33,971 bases of DNA from JBAXGW01 sp037139195 (GCA_037139195.1 JBAXGW010000049.1:1-33971), one strand, 5' to 3'; positions 7,118-14,616 are shown, counted from the stretch's first letter. A program made the numbers and translations. The notes: a model not told the origin generated them from the letters alone.

Positions 7118-9136
7118 ATGCCAGTAAAATACATTTCACATATTCCGAACACAGTTGAAGGACAAGCGGTATTAGATAATTTTGTTCGCACTCGTAGAGT
7201 TTTACGATACAGAGACAACAACAAAGTTTATGACCGAATTAAAAGAGGATTACCTCTTTATGAAGTTGAAAAAATTGAAAGTGTAGGAAACAATCCTAAA
7301 AACTTAATAATGCGTGGCGAATGTATTTCTGCTTGTGCTTATTTGAAAGACAAAGGAATTAAAGTTGACCTTGTTTACATTGACCCTCCATTTGCCAGTG
7401 GAGCAGATTATGCAAAGAAAGTTTACATAAGGCGAAACCCAAAGCTTGCTGAAAAAATTGCAAAATCAGAGGAAAAACTTGATATTGAAGAATTACGTGC
7501 ATTTGAAGAAAAAATGTATGGTGATATTTGGAATAAAGAAGATTATTTAAACTGGATGTACGAAAACTTAACTGCTATTAAAAGCATAATGAGTGTTAAT
7601 GGTAGTATCTATGTGCATTTAGACCATCACATTGGACATTATGTTAAAATACTATTAGATGAAGTTTTTGGAGAAGATAATTTCCAGCGAGAAATTATTT
7701 GGGACTTTACTGTTTTATCAGGGTTTAAAGTAATAGCAAAAAATTGGATTAGAGGTCATGATAGTATTTTTTACTATTCAGTTTCTGAAGATAAGGTGTT
7801 CAATAAGCTTATACAACCGCATACAGAAGAATATAAAGCTATGTTTAAACCTGATTCCAATGGCAGACTTGCAATGACCGCACATGGAGTTACAAGGTAC
7901 TGGGATGAAGTTGAACCTAAAGGAAAACCTTTTGGCGATGTTTGGGATGATATTATGTCTTTTCAACAACAACCTACCTCTGCTGAAAAAGTTGACTATG
8001 CAACCCAAAAACCAGAAACACTTTTAGAACGAATTATCAAAGCAAATAGTAATGAGGGAATGTTAGTAGCTGATTTTTTTGGTGGTAGTGGAGTAACAGC
8101 GAAAGTAGCAAATGATTTAAAAAGAAATTTTATTCACGTTGATGTTGGTATTAATAGTGTACAAACAACAAGAGATAGATTAAATGAAGCCAAAGCAGAA
8201 TTTGATATTTTAGATGTGAAGGATGGTGTTTCTCTTTTCCGTAATCCTATTCAAACAATGAATAAATTAAAATCATTGATAACTGGTTTGCGTAACGAGG
8301 ACAGTTTAGACAGTTTTTGGGAAGGTGCTATTAATGACAGTAAACTTGGTTTAGTTCCTGTGTATGTTCCAAACCTTTTAGACCATAGCACAAAAGTATT
8401 AGACAAGCCAATGATGAACCGAATAATAAACGAGGCTATTCCTGACTTGCCAGATAACACAAAGCAGGTTATTGTTTTTTATATTGACATTGATGATGAA
8501 AAAGAATTAAATAAATTCATTGACGAGTATAATAATACTGATGTAAAAATAGTGCTTCGTGACTTAAAAGAAATTTTAGATGAAGTTGTAATCAATGACA
8601 TTGTAGAGTTTAATATTAACGAAAATGAAATTGAATTTACTAAATTCCTCAGCGACCGTTTAATGCAAAAAATCAATGAATACAATAAAAAGAAAGGTTT
8701 GAATGGAAAAAATAAAACTATTCTTGATGTAATTGAAGAAAATGGAACTGAAGAAAACGGTGATGATGAAGTTGATAACATTGACGACAATGGAAATGAT
8801 GAAGAAACAGAAACCGAAGAAAAAACTAAAAAGAAAAAATTTGTACCAATTGAAATTAGCGAAACAGGACTTGAACTTATTGAAATGATTTCGCTTGATT
8901 GCACAAACAAAGAAGGTATATGGAAAAGCGACTATGAAATAAAAATTGATAAGAACGGATATTTAATAAAGAACGGACAGAAAACAAAAGAATTTTGGGA
9001 TGGTAAAATCTCAAGCGAAAAAACTCCTTTACGAATGAAAGTAAGGAACATTGCAGGTGATGAAACAGAAATAATAATATCAGAAAATAAAAGTAATACA
9101 GAAATAAAAGTAAAATCAAAAGCAAAAAAGAAATAG
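7118..9136 (+). CDS. type III DNA methyltransferase (Mod)
   Basis: This 672-residue adenine-type methyltransferase is expected to methylate one strand of its target and to supply site recognition for Res. The catalytic motif IV is DPPF at residues 89-92. The AdoMet-binding motif I is ADFFGGSG at about 318-325, preceded by YATQKPE (294-300). The order IV then I identifies a beta-class enzyme, as in known Mod proteins. The region between (about 100-290) probably holds the target recognition domain. Residues about 535-580 are an acidic, low-complexity linker rich in Glu, Asp and Asn, before a beta-rich C-terminal domain. The frame is intact, so methylation may persist while Res is broken. The stop codon overlaps the start of the right flanking repeat. 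Confidence 0.93.
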   Translation: MPVKYISHIPNTVEGQAVLDNFVRTRRVLRYRDNNKVYDRIKRGLPLYEVEKIESVGNNPKNLIMRGECISACAYLKDKGIKVDLVYIDPPFASGADYAKKVYIRRNPKLAEKIAKSEEKLDIEELRAFEEKMYGDIWNKEDYLNWMYENLTAIKSIMSVNGSIYVHLDHHIGHYVKILLDEVFGEDNFQREIIWDFTVLSGFKVIAKNWIRGHDSIFYYSVSEDKVFNKLIQPHTEEYKAMFKPDSNGRLAMTAHGVTRYWDEVEPKGKPFGDVWDDIMSFQQQPTSAEKVDYATQKPETLLERIIKANSNEGMLVADFFGGSGVTAKVANDLKRNFIHVDVGINSVQTTRDRLNEAKAEFDILDVKDGVSLFRNPIQTMNKLKSLITGLRNEDSLDSFWEGAINDSKLGLVPVYVPNLLDHSTKVLDKPMMNRIINEAIPDLPDNTKQVIVFYIDIDDEKELNKFIDEYNNTDVKIVLRDLKEILDEVVINDIVEFNINENEIEFTKFLSDRLMQKINEYNKKKGLNGKNKTILDVIEENGTEENGDDEVDNIDDNGNDEETETEEKTKKKKFVPIEISETGLELIEMISLDCTNKEGIWKSDYEIKIDKNGYLIKNGQKTKEFWDGKISSEKTPLRMKVRNIAGDETEIIISENKSNTEIKVKSKAKKK

Positions 9137-9144
9137 CCAACGCA

Positions 9145-9213
9145 TTTGCAAGCACATTGCCAAAGCCCCACGAGCCAACGCTTCAACCAATGCTTTGTCA
9201 AAGAGCTTGCAAA
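9145..9213. repeat. palindrome on the right of the restriction-modification module
   Basis: The arms 9145-9166 and 9192-9213 pair imperfectly (TTTGCAAGC with GCTTGCAAA outside, CAAAGC with GCTTTG inside). The loop contains GCCAACGCTTC at 9174-9184, identical to the loop of the palindrome at 4092-4158. GCCAACGC also flanks both arms (9136-9143 and 9214-9221). Confidence 0.75.
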
Positions 9214-9377
9214 GCCAACGCTAAAGAAAAATTGTTTTTAAAAAATTTCCCGACCCTTTAAGAAAAATAAAAAACGCAAACACACAAGCCGACACAGACA
9301 AGAAAGCAATATGACGATGACAACGAAACTCAATATTGACAATGGTTTACAAGGCCAGATAAAAGAACGCCAGCTGG

Positions 9378-9502
9378 TAACACGGGCTAAAAGCAAGCGG
9401 GCGGATAGTGGTAATTTGAAGGGTAGTGCATCTAATAAAATTTATCGCAGGTTGACAGTTTTGTGCTTCGAAATGCCCGCCAGCTCTTAGCCCCAACCGT
9501 TA
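9378..9502 (+). repeat. cassette-end palindrome B (attC-like)
   Basis: The site runs from TAAC at 9378-9381 to GTTA at 9499-9502. CGGGCTAA (9383-9390) and GCGGGC (9397-9402) pair with TTAGCCC (9487-9493) and GCCCGC (9475-9480), leaving small asymmetric bulges. TTGACAG lies in the loop at 9452-9458. It is 125 bp long and sits between the res-mod module and the lipoprotein block. Confidence 0.65.
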
Positions 9503-9939
9503 TACAAAAGGCTAAAAAAGCTTCGCGAAAAAAGAAAATGATAAATGAGAAGAAAAAGGGCAGTGACAATAAAGATAAATTTGTTTGATAAAGTATTATT
9601 AAATGAAACTGAGATAAATATAGAAAATAGGATATATTGTCTATTTATTAGTTTATTTTGGCTACATTTGTTAAGCAATAAACTTAGATAAAATTACGTT
9701 TATGAAAAACTATATTAAACAGAAAAAATAAAAAAGCCCCCAAACTAATGATAAAATATTTAAAGATCTCACCCAATAAACAATTTAAACACTAAGAAAG
9801 GAAGCTTATGTAAAGATAAATAAAAACAAATATTTTTCCAAATAATAATTTATAATTAGCACTTTGGACGTTTGAAAATGATTTTTCAATCGAAAATAAA
9901 CTAATAAATTTAACAAATAAACCAAGAAATTTTATTTAT
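9503..9939. other. gene-free leader of the lipoprotein block
   Basis: This is AT-rich DNA with no supported gene. TACATTTG at 9663-9670 fits a Bacteroidota -7 box, but its upstream box is poorly placed. A weak hairpin (GAAAATGATTTTTCAATC) lies near 9875-9892. The long leader may hold regulation for the gene at 9940. Confidence 0.4.
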
Positions 9940-10758
9940 ATGAAAAAAGTTTTTTATAGTATACTGGGATTAACAATAATTTCAGCAGTCATTATTACTT
10001 CCTGCAAAAAGGAATCAACTCAAAATTCAACTGACAAAATTGAACTTAAAAGTCAATTAGTAGAAAAATTCAAAGTTGTTGGAGAACAACATAATTTAAG
10101 TTTAGCATCTGTATATAACGATATGAAGAGTCAAGAAATCGACCTCTCATCAAAAGAAAAATTTGCTAATCAATTTGAAATTTCACTAAATAAGTTTTTT
10201 AGTAAATCTACTTTAATAAATAATTCAAATAGCACTTGTATTGACTACAAAGGCAAGTGTAAATACTATTTTAAAACCCAATTAACATCAAAGAATAAAT
10301 CTGGGTCATCTGAAGAATATAATGATTCATTAATTAATAATTCCGACTTTTCTGCTAATCTAAAAGGGTTGTTGTTGAATTTAACTAAATTCCCAGATAA
10401 CGACAATTTGACTATAAGTCAATTTAATATATTCATAGATAGTTTAAATAATGTTGCGGTTCAAATATTAGATAATGAAAACGAACTAAATATTTATTTT
10501 ACAGCATCAAGTGTAGCAAAGGCTTCATTTGAATACTGGGCTAACAACCTTGACAATTGGGTAGTTATGATTGGGTCTAATAAAAAAGATCCTGCATCAA
10601 TTAATAATGGGGTGCTTGGTGCAGACGTTGGCGGTGCTGTTGGCGGTGCTATTGGGGCAGCCGTAACTGGACCTGGTATTGCTGTTGGAGCTTTTGTTGG
10701 AGCCTCTGCGTGTTCAACTGGTAAAGTCGTAGAAAATTTATGGAATTACTTTTTTTAA
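9940..10758 (+). CDS. lipoprotein with C-terminal glycine-zipper tail
   Basis: The product has 272 residues. Residues 1-21 are a lipoprotein signal and Cys22 is the lipidation site (ITSC). It is followed by KKES, which resembles the Lys/acidic surface-export signal of Bacteroidota lipoproteins. The middle (30-215) is mainly helical, with Cys100 and Cys107 close enough for a disulphide and a FEYW motif near 197-200. Residues 224-256 are a Gly/Ala-rich hydrophobic stretch of the GGAVGGAIGAA type, like glycine zippers in pore-forming peptides and class II bacteriocins. This tail is typical of membrane-inserting segments, but function is only inferred. A 65-residue membrane protein follows after 23 bp, and a terminator closes the pair. 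The block ends with a cassette-end palindrome. Confidence 0.75.
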   Translation: MKKVFYSILGLTIISAVIITSCKKESTQNSTDKIELKSQLVEKFKVVGEQHNLSLASVYNDMKSQEIDLSSKEKFANQFEISLNKFFSKSTLINNSNSTCIDYKGKCKYYFKTQLTSKNKSGSSEEYNDSLINNSDFSANLKGLLLNLTKFPDNDNLTISQFNIFIDSLNNVAVQILDNENELNIYFTASSVAKASFEYWANNLDNWVVMIGSNKKDPASINNGVLGADVGGAVGGAIGAAVTGPGIAVGAFVGASACSTGKVVENLWNYFF

Positions 10759-10781
10759 ATAATTATTAACTTTTTTAAATA

Positions 10782-10979
10782 ATGGATAATAAAGCAATTT
10801 TTAAATTTGCACTAATAAGTTCGATAATATATTTTGGACTCCAATATTTTACAAATGATATTGAAAAAACTTTATTTCAACAACTAATAAGTGCTTTCAT
10901 ATCATTTGTCTTTATGTTTCTTTTTATGTATTTTTATATTAAATTAAAAAATAAAAAGAACTCAAAAGATAAGAATTAA
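10782..10979 (+). CDS. small two-helix membrane protein
   Basis: The product has 65 residues. Two hydrophobic helices (about 7-22 and 36-54) are joined by a short polar loop containing NDIEKTLF. The tail is strongly basic (KLKNKKNSKDKN), which suggests it faces the cytoplasm with both ends inside. It follows the glycine-zipper lipoprotein gene by 23 bp on the same strand and shares its terminator at 11019-11056, so the two are probably one transcript. Small membrane proteins placed like this are often immunity partners of membrane-active proteins, but nothing in the sequence proves that here. No family was recognised. Confidence 0.65.
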   Translation: MDNKAIFKFALISSIIYFGLQYFTNDIEKTLFQQLISAFISFVFMFLFMYFYIKLKNKKNSKDKN

Positions 10980-11018
10980 TCTTGTTGGTAAAATCTAACA
11001 TCTAACAAATTAGAAGCT

Positions 11019-11056
11019 AAAAAGAGGTGTTGCTTTGATGTAATACCTCTTTTTTA
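11019..11056 (+). terminator. intrinsic terminator after the lipoprotein pair
   Basis: AAAAAGAGGT at 11019-11028 pairs with ACCTCTTTTT at 11045-11054, with further pairing inside the loop, and it runs directly into a T tract. It lies 40 bp after the stop at 10979, ahead of palindrome C. Confidence 0.85.
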
Positions 11057-11139
11057 TTAGTTACCTTGTTGAAAACATAGTTTCTCTTTGACTAGGACAC
11101 GACAACATTAATTGATTTATAATAATAAAGCCCTTTGTA

Positions 11140-11268
11140 TAACACGCATTTGCTGTCAGTGGCGGGTTTGTGGCTTGTTGGACAGGAAACTGGGAAGTCA
11201 AACATTAGTGCTTTCTATAAAGTTTATCGGTTAAAAACCGCCACCGAACAGCAAGTGCGAGACCGTTA
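11140..11268 (+). repeat. cassette-end palindrome C (attC-like)
   Basis: The site runs from TAAC at 11140-11143 to GTTA at 11265-11268 (129 bp). CGCA, TGCTGT and GTGGCGG on the left (11145-11165) pair with CCGCCAC (11238-11244), ACAGCA (11248-11253) and TGCG (11256-11259). The bulges are asymmetric, CA against CGA. GGACAGGAAACTGG lies in the loop from 11180. Confidence 0.75.
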
Positions 11269-11317
11269 GCCACAAATGAATTGCAACACGGAAAGACATT
11301 GAAAAATAACGAATGAG

Positions 11318-11839
11318 ATGAAAGAACTACCAGAATTTGTTCATAGAAAAGTATATTCAAATTATTATCTATTCTCTGATTGTGAAATATTAAGGAATGA
11401 ATCATTTAATAAAAAAATAAAATTATTTTCGAAGAAAATAAGTGGAGAAAAGGTAGTTATTGAAATGCTATTAATGGATTGGGCATTATCACATATAGGA
11501 AGCAAATTCTTTATTATACCAAACAATGAGAGTTATTCATTTGAAAAATTCGACGAAAAGTGTATTGAATTTGGAAATGGGAGTATATTCTTTTATTCCT
11601 CTTTCAACTTTTATGTTTACGACGAGACAAATGAATGGGAATTATATTGTTCCACCACTCAAGATATTGCAATATTTGGTTGTAATAGAAGTATTTTAAA
11701 TGAATTCTTAAATATCTTTAACCCATATAAAGAAGAATCATTTAAAGAAAAAATGAATTGGATTGGAAATATTTTCAAAGAAAGTTACAGAAGTGAATAT
11801 CTCAACAAATTGAAAAATAATTATCAATTTTCTGAATGA
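11318..11839 (+). CDS. hypothetical protein (single-gene cassette)
   Basis: The product has 173 residues and is soluble, with no signal peptide or membrane helix. It starts MKELPEFVHRKVYSNYYLFS. It is rich in Phe, Tyr, Glu and Lys, with alternating strands such as SIFFYSSFNFYVYDE and a helical C-terminus (WIGNIFKESYRSEYLNKLKN). No catalytic motif is visible and the family is not recognised. The size and aromatic, mixed alpha/beta composition recall immunity-type proteins, but this is only a resemblance. The start is the ATG at 11318, 50 bp after palindrome C; palindrome D begins 53 bp after the stop, so this is one gene in one block. Confidence 0.7.
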   Translation: MKELPEFVHRKVYSNYYLFSDCEILRNESFNKKIKLFSKKISGEKVVIEMLLMDWALSHIGSKFFIIPNNESYSFEKFDEKCIEFGNGSIFFYSSFNFYVYDETNEWELYCSTTQDIAIFGCNRSILNEFLNIFNPYKEESFKEKMNWIGNIFKESYRSEYLNKLKNNYQFSE

Positions 11840-11891
11840 CTTTCTTTATAAAATAAAAATTCATTGAAGAACTAGAAAAATCATCTGTGGC

Positions 11892-12018
11892 TAACAGCGT
11901 ATTTATTGTATTTGGGCTGATGACGCATTTGGAGTTTTTAACGCTTTTTGGTAACTTTACTATCGCGGGACAAGAAAACGTTTCAAACTCCCAAACACAA
12001 CAAATACGCAAAACGTTG
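11892..12018 (+). repeat. cassette-end palindrome D (attC-like)
   Basis: The site runs from TAAC (11892-11895) to GTTG (12015-12018), 127 bp. CGTATTT, TTGT and TTTGGG on the left pair with CCCAAA, ACAA and AAATACG on the right, with single A against C mismatches between the blocks. GGACAAG lies in the loop at 11968-11974. A frame open across it on the plus strand (from 11887) is a by-product. Confidence 0.7.
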
Positions 12019-12099
12019 TGTGTAAGTTTAAAACCAACGACAGAAAAGAATTTGTGTGAGAACGAGAAAATTGATAAATTTGAGAAAAATAAAAATTAT

Positions 12100-12297
12100 A
12101 TGGCTTATAATTTAATAGACAGGTATTATACCTTAAAAAAACTTGGAAAAGTAAGAATTAAGAAAAAAGAATTTATATTTTCACAAGACGAAGTGTTAGA
12201 AATTTTTAAAACTAGCTTTAATGAAACGATTAAAAATAGGTCAAAAGAAAAAACATCAGAAAATAAAAACATCAGAACATTACAACGAGATTTATAG
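12100..12297 (+). CDS. small hypothetical protein overlapping the next gene
   Basis: Starting at the ATG at 12100-12102 gives 65 residues (MAYNLIDRYYTLKKLGKVRI...), basic and helical, with IFSQDEVLEIFKTSFNETI in the centre. The same frame is open back to 11887, but that part lies in palindrome D and looks non-coding. The frame ends inside the next gene, overlapping it by 77 bp. It may be a short gene in its own right, or the N-terminus of the next protein separated by a frameshift. No family is recognised. Confidence 0.5.
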   Translation: MAYNLIDRYYTLKKLGKVRIKKKEFIFSQDEVLEIFKTSFNETIKNRSKEKTSENKNIRTLQRDL

Positions 12298-12748
12298 TAA
12301 CATTTTAGATGATGATAATGATGTTATTGGTAGAGTAGCATATTCTATTTATAAAAAAGATAAATTGGTATGGATAGAAGAAGAAAAAATAAAACAAAAT
12401 AAAACAATTATAACAAATGAAGATTTAAAACCATTCCACAATTTTGCAAACAGACCAACTGAAATATTAAAATATAAAAAAGAAGCAAAAGAAATTATTG
12501 ATGTGTCTTTAAATAATATGATGATTATTTGGTTAAGAGACACATCAAAAAAATTTAAAAATAATAGAGTAAAAGAAATTACTAATGGTGTTATTAGAAC
12601 ACTTATTATTTTGTTGATTGTTAATATTTTAACTTTTTTTCTTTTAATTTACAAATTTAATTTTGAAGAAGTTATAGCTATTTATAGAAACAAAGCAAAA
12701 GTTATTATAATTGACACACCTATAATTAAAAACGATTCGTTGAAATAA
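12221..12748 (+). CDS. hypothetical protein with a C-terminal membrane helix
   Basis: The product has 175 residues. The core begins at about residue 21 with HYNEIYSNILDDDNDVIGRV followed by AYSIYKKDK, a pattern seen at the start of uncharacterised Bacteroidota accessory proteins (from memory). Residues 1-20 are very basic and may not be native. One membrane helix lies at about 127-147 (TLIILLIVNILTFFLLIY), with a short tail containing IIDTPIIKND. The soluble part is therefore probably cytoplasmic and membrane-anchored. The nominal start at 12221 lies inside the preceding frame, so either the start is further downstream or the two frames belong together. Palindrome E begins 12 bp after the stop. 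Confidence 0.65.
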   Translation: MKRLKIGQKKKHQKIKTSEHYNEIYSNILDDDNDVIGRVAYSIYKKDKLVWIEEEKIKQNKTIITNEDLKPFHNFANRPTEILKYKKEAKEIIDVSLNNMMIIWLRDTSKKFKNNRVKEITNGVIRTLIILLIVNILTFFLLIYKFNFEEVIAIYRNKAKVIIIDTPIIKNDSLK

Positions 12749-12760
12749 AAACCTACACAC

Positions 12761-12887
12761 AACAGCAAGTTTGTGTCAGTGTTGGTTTTGTTGTTTATTT
12801 AACATTATTTGTTTCTATAAACATTATCATAACTTGACAGGAAAGTGGTTTTAAATCCAACACCGAACACAAACTTACGATCCGTTA
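12761..12887 (+). repeat. cassette-end palindrome E (attC-like)
   Basis: The left core CACAAC ends at 12763; the right core GTTA is at 12884-12887. AAGTTTGTGT (12767-12776) and GTGTTGG (12779-12785) pair perfectly with ACACAAACTT (12867-12876) and CCAACAC (12857-12863), with CA against CGA as the bulge, exactly as in palindrome C. TTGACAGGAAAGTGG lies in the loop from 12834. Confidence 0.75.
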
Positions 12888-13058
12888 TGGGCAAGTTAAA
12901 AAAACATAGCGGCAAGAATAAGGGGCCACCAATTTATTTTGATGACAGTTAGCCTATTGACTGTGTCGAAATAATGGTGATACCTGAAAAGCCGAAATAG
13001 AGTAAGGTGCGGTTGTCGAAAAGCAAATGAGTAGACAAAATCCATAAATTTAAAAATT
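12888..13058. other. leader of the five-gene block
   Basis: 171 bp without a supported gene between palindrome E and the ATG at 13059. No consensus promoter was found, although the short spacing of the five genes that follow implies one here or upstream. Confidence 0.4.
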
Positions 13059-13589
13059 ATGGCAGATTACACAAAATGTGCATGGTGTGGACGCACCATT
13101 GAGAAAAGTTGGGGAAATAAATTCCTTAGCCATAACACTATGGGTCTTGCAGGTAAGCAAAAAGACTCATATTGTAGTACAAAATGCGAAAAAGAAGCAG
13201 AAGCAGCCCAAAGTGGTGGCGGAGGAGGAAATAACTCAAATTCTCAAAGCGGTGGTGGAAATCAAGGTGGTGGTTCATCATCTGGAGGTGGCTTCTTTAG
13301 TAAAATGAATGACTCTATGGATGCTTCAAATGAAAGAAGAGAATCGAAAATTGAATCTAGAGTTGATAGCATTGTTGCTATTAAATTCGGTAGTACTGCT
13401 GATGAAATTTCTGATGCCTGCAATCAAATGGTTACAATTGCAGCAGGTAAACCAGACAAAGAAGTTAAAAAAGCTATTTATGAAAAAATGGAGTTTGCTA
13501 TTATGAAACTTCGTCAATTGGGAGCAAATGCAGAAGCTGACTTCTTTGAAAAGAAAAGGACTGATGTTAAACCAAAATGGTATGATTAG
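13059..13589 (+). CDS. zinc-ribbon protein with Gly/Ser linker and helical C-terminal domain
   Basis: The product has 176 residues. The N-terminus holds a probable zinc site: Cys8 and Cys11 (KCAWCG) and Cys39 and Cys43 (YCSTKC). Residues about 52-78 are a flexible linker of Gly, Ser, Asn and Gln. The C-terminal domain (about 85-176) is helical and contains SIVAIKFGSTADEISDACNQ and a conserved-looking MEFAIMKLRQLGANAEADFF stretch. It is probably a cytosolic adaptor- or binding-type protein; no enzyme motif is present. It is the first and largest of five genes with gaps of 5-55 bp. A GAAA-loop hairpin separates it from the second gene. The family was not recognised. Confidence 0.8.
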   Translation: MADYTKCAWCGRTIEKSWGNKFLSHNTMGLAGKQKDSYCSTKCEKEAEAAQSGGGGGNNSNSQSGGGNQGGGSSSGGGFFSKMNDSMDASNERRESKIESRVDSIVAIKFGSTADEISDACNQMVTIAAGKPDKEVKKAIYEKMEFAIMKLRQLGANAEADFFEKKRTDVKPKWYD

Positions 13590-13608
13590 AATTTTTTAAA
13601 CATATATG

Positions 13609-13626
13609 GGCTGGCGAAAGCCAGCC
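13609..13626 (+). other. GNRA-loop hairpin between first and second genes
   Basis: GGCTGGC (13609-13615), GAAA, GCCAGCC (13620-13626): a perfect 7-bp GC-rich stem with a GAAA tetraloop. No T tract follows, so it could stabilise or process the mRNA rather than end it. Confidence 0.65.
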
Positions 13627-13644
13627 AATATTAAAATTTAATTT

Positions 13645-13803
13645 ATGAAAAAAATCGAAATTGATATTACAAAGAAAATCGTTGAAATTGAATGCTCAAA
13701 TTGTGGCAAGTCATTTATCGAGAGTTTTGACGATTTAACAGTTAAAGGTTCTGTGAAATGTCCCCACTGTGGACACGAATATTTTATTAAACTTAAAAAA
13801 TAA
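13645..13803 (+). CDS. 52-residue zinc-ribbon protein
   Basis: The product is MKKIEIDITKKIVEI followed by a four-Cys ribbon: Cys17/Cys20 (ECSNCG) and Cys39/Cys42 (KCPHCG), then a short basic end. The pattern CxxC-x18-CxxC is a typical rubredoxin-like zinc ribbon, which could bind nucleic acid or a protein partner. The gene is complete, with ATG and TAA. It starts 55 bp after the first gene and ends 5 bp before the next. The function is unknown. Confidence 0.75.
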   Translation: MKKIEIDITKKIVEIECSNCGKSFIESFDDLTVKGSVKCPHCGHEYFIKLKK

Positions 13804-13808
13804 ATAAA

Positions 13809-13982
13809 ATGGCAACACCAGACGAAGTATATTATTCAATGTGCGAATTAGCACAAAAACTCATTGATAAAATGGATAAGGAAGCCATTACATTGAGCCA
13901 AGACCAATTTAATGAACTTCAAAGAAAAATTGACAAAATCCATAAACATATGGAAGAATATAGTAAAATATTTAGAACTTAA
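13809..13982 (+). CDS. 57-residue helical protein
   Basis: The product is an all-helical small protein (DEVYYSMCELAQKLIDKMDK, then a Gln/Lys-rich second helix QFNELQRKIDKIHKHMEEY). The heptad-like pattern of Leu, Ile and Met suggests a two-helix hairpin or coiled coil. It starts 5 bp after the zinc-ribbon gene and 11 bp before the next one, so it is almost certainly in the same transcript. No family was recognised. The short length makes the call less certain than its neighbours, but the position supports it. Confidence 0.7.
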   Translation: MATPDEVYYSMCELAQKLIDKMDKEAITLSQDQFNELQRKIDKIHKHMEEYSKIFRT

Positions 13983-13993
13983 TTTAATCCATT

Positions 13994-14200
13994 ATGACTA
14001 ACAGATTTCAAATTGAACCAGGTAATTGCTACCGTCTTATCTCAGATGATAAAACTGTGTTTTTTAAAGTGACAGGCTGGAATGGTAGCGACTATGTTAT
14101 TGAAACATTAGATGGTAAGCCAATAACACTTGCAGAATTGACTAAAGGTGGTTTGAGTGAAGACTTTGAATTAACAAAAATAGAATGTCCCAAAATTTAA
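13994..14200 (+). CDS. 68-residue beta-rich protein
   Basis: The product opens MTNRFQIEPGNCYRLISDDK and alternates short strands (VFFKVTGWNG, YVIETLDGKPI), as in a small beta-barrel or SH3-like fold. It ends with a mixed-charge tail. No signal, membrane segment or catalytic motif is present. It is the fourth of the five genes, 11 bp after the third and 10 bp before the fifth. The function is unknown. Confidence 0.75.
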   Translation: MTNRFQIEPGNCYRLISDDKTVFFKVTGWNGSDYVIETLDGKPITLAELTKGGLSEDFELTKIECPKI

Positions 14201-14210
14201 ACAAATTATT

Positions 14211-14357
14211 ATGGCAACAAACCCTGTAAAGAAAGATGGAACTTACGACAACCGCACAAAAGAAGGAAGGCAGTCAAAAGGTAAAACGCTCCATCCAAAA
14301 AAGACAGAAAAGCAAATGGAAAGAGCTTTAAAGACAAAGAATAAACCCGGGAAATAA
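14211..14357 (+). CDS. 48-residue, very basic protein
   Basis: The product runs MATNPVKKDGTYDNRTKEGR and then continues with Lys/Arg-rich segments, including KTLHPKKTEKQMERALKTK. With about a third of residues Lys or Arg, it probably binds nucleic acid or another acidic partner and is likely disordered. It closes the five-gene block; palindrome F starts 15 bp after its stop. The run of GKxxKKT-like basic patches resembles small disordered proteins found in phage and accessory regions. No family was recognised. Confidence 0.6.
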   Translation: MATNPVKKDGTYDNRTKEGRQSKGKTLHPKKTEKQMERALKTKNKPGK

Positions 14358-14371
14358 GGATAACCAGCCCA

Positions 14372-14496
14372 TAACAAGCGGTATAAAACATTGGGGTTTA
14401 AGTGGTTATTCGAGCGTTCTGCCCCGCATCAAGTTCGGTGTAACTGGACAGGATAGTAGCCCGCAATCCCCAACGATTTCATACCGCCGACCGTTA
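14372..14496 (+). repeat. cassette-end palindrome F (attC-like)
   Basis: The site runs from TAAC (14372-14375) to GTTA (14493-14496), 125 bp. GCGGTAT (14378-14384) pairs with ATACCGC (14481-14487), and TTGGGG (14391-14396) pairs with CCCCAA (14468-14473). GGACAGG lies in the loop at 14446-14452. Confidence 0.75.
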
Positions 14497-14616
14497 GCGT
14501 TCAGTTTAAGAGAGAACCGCTCCGACTTACAATTAAGAACTATTAATAAATATTGTAATTGACATAATCAAAGCGACTGACTAACTAATATTTTGACTAA
14601 TTTATTTAATTGACGA

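Noticed and set aside
8479..8910. Minus-strand frame of 143 codons inside mod
   Set aside because: It is Ser/Phe-rich, the mirror image of the acidic Glu/Asp linker of the mod gene; a shadow frame.
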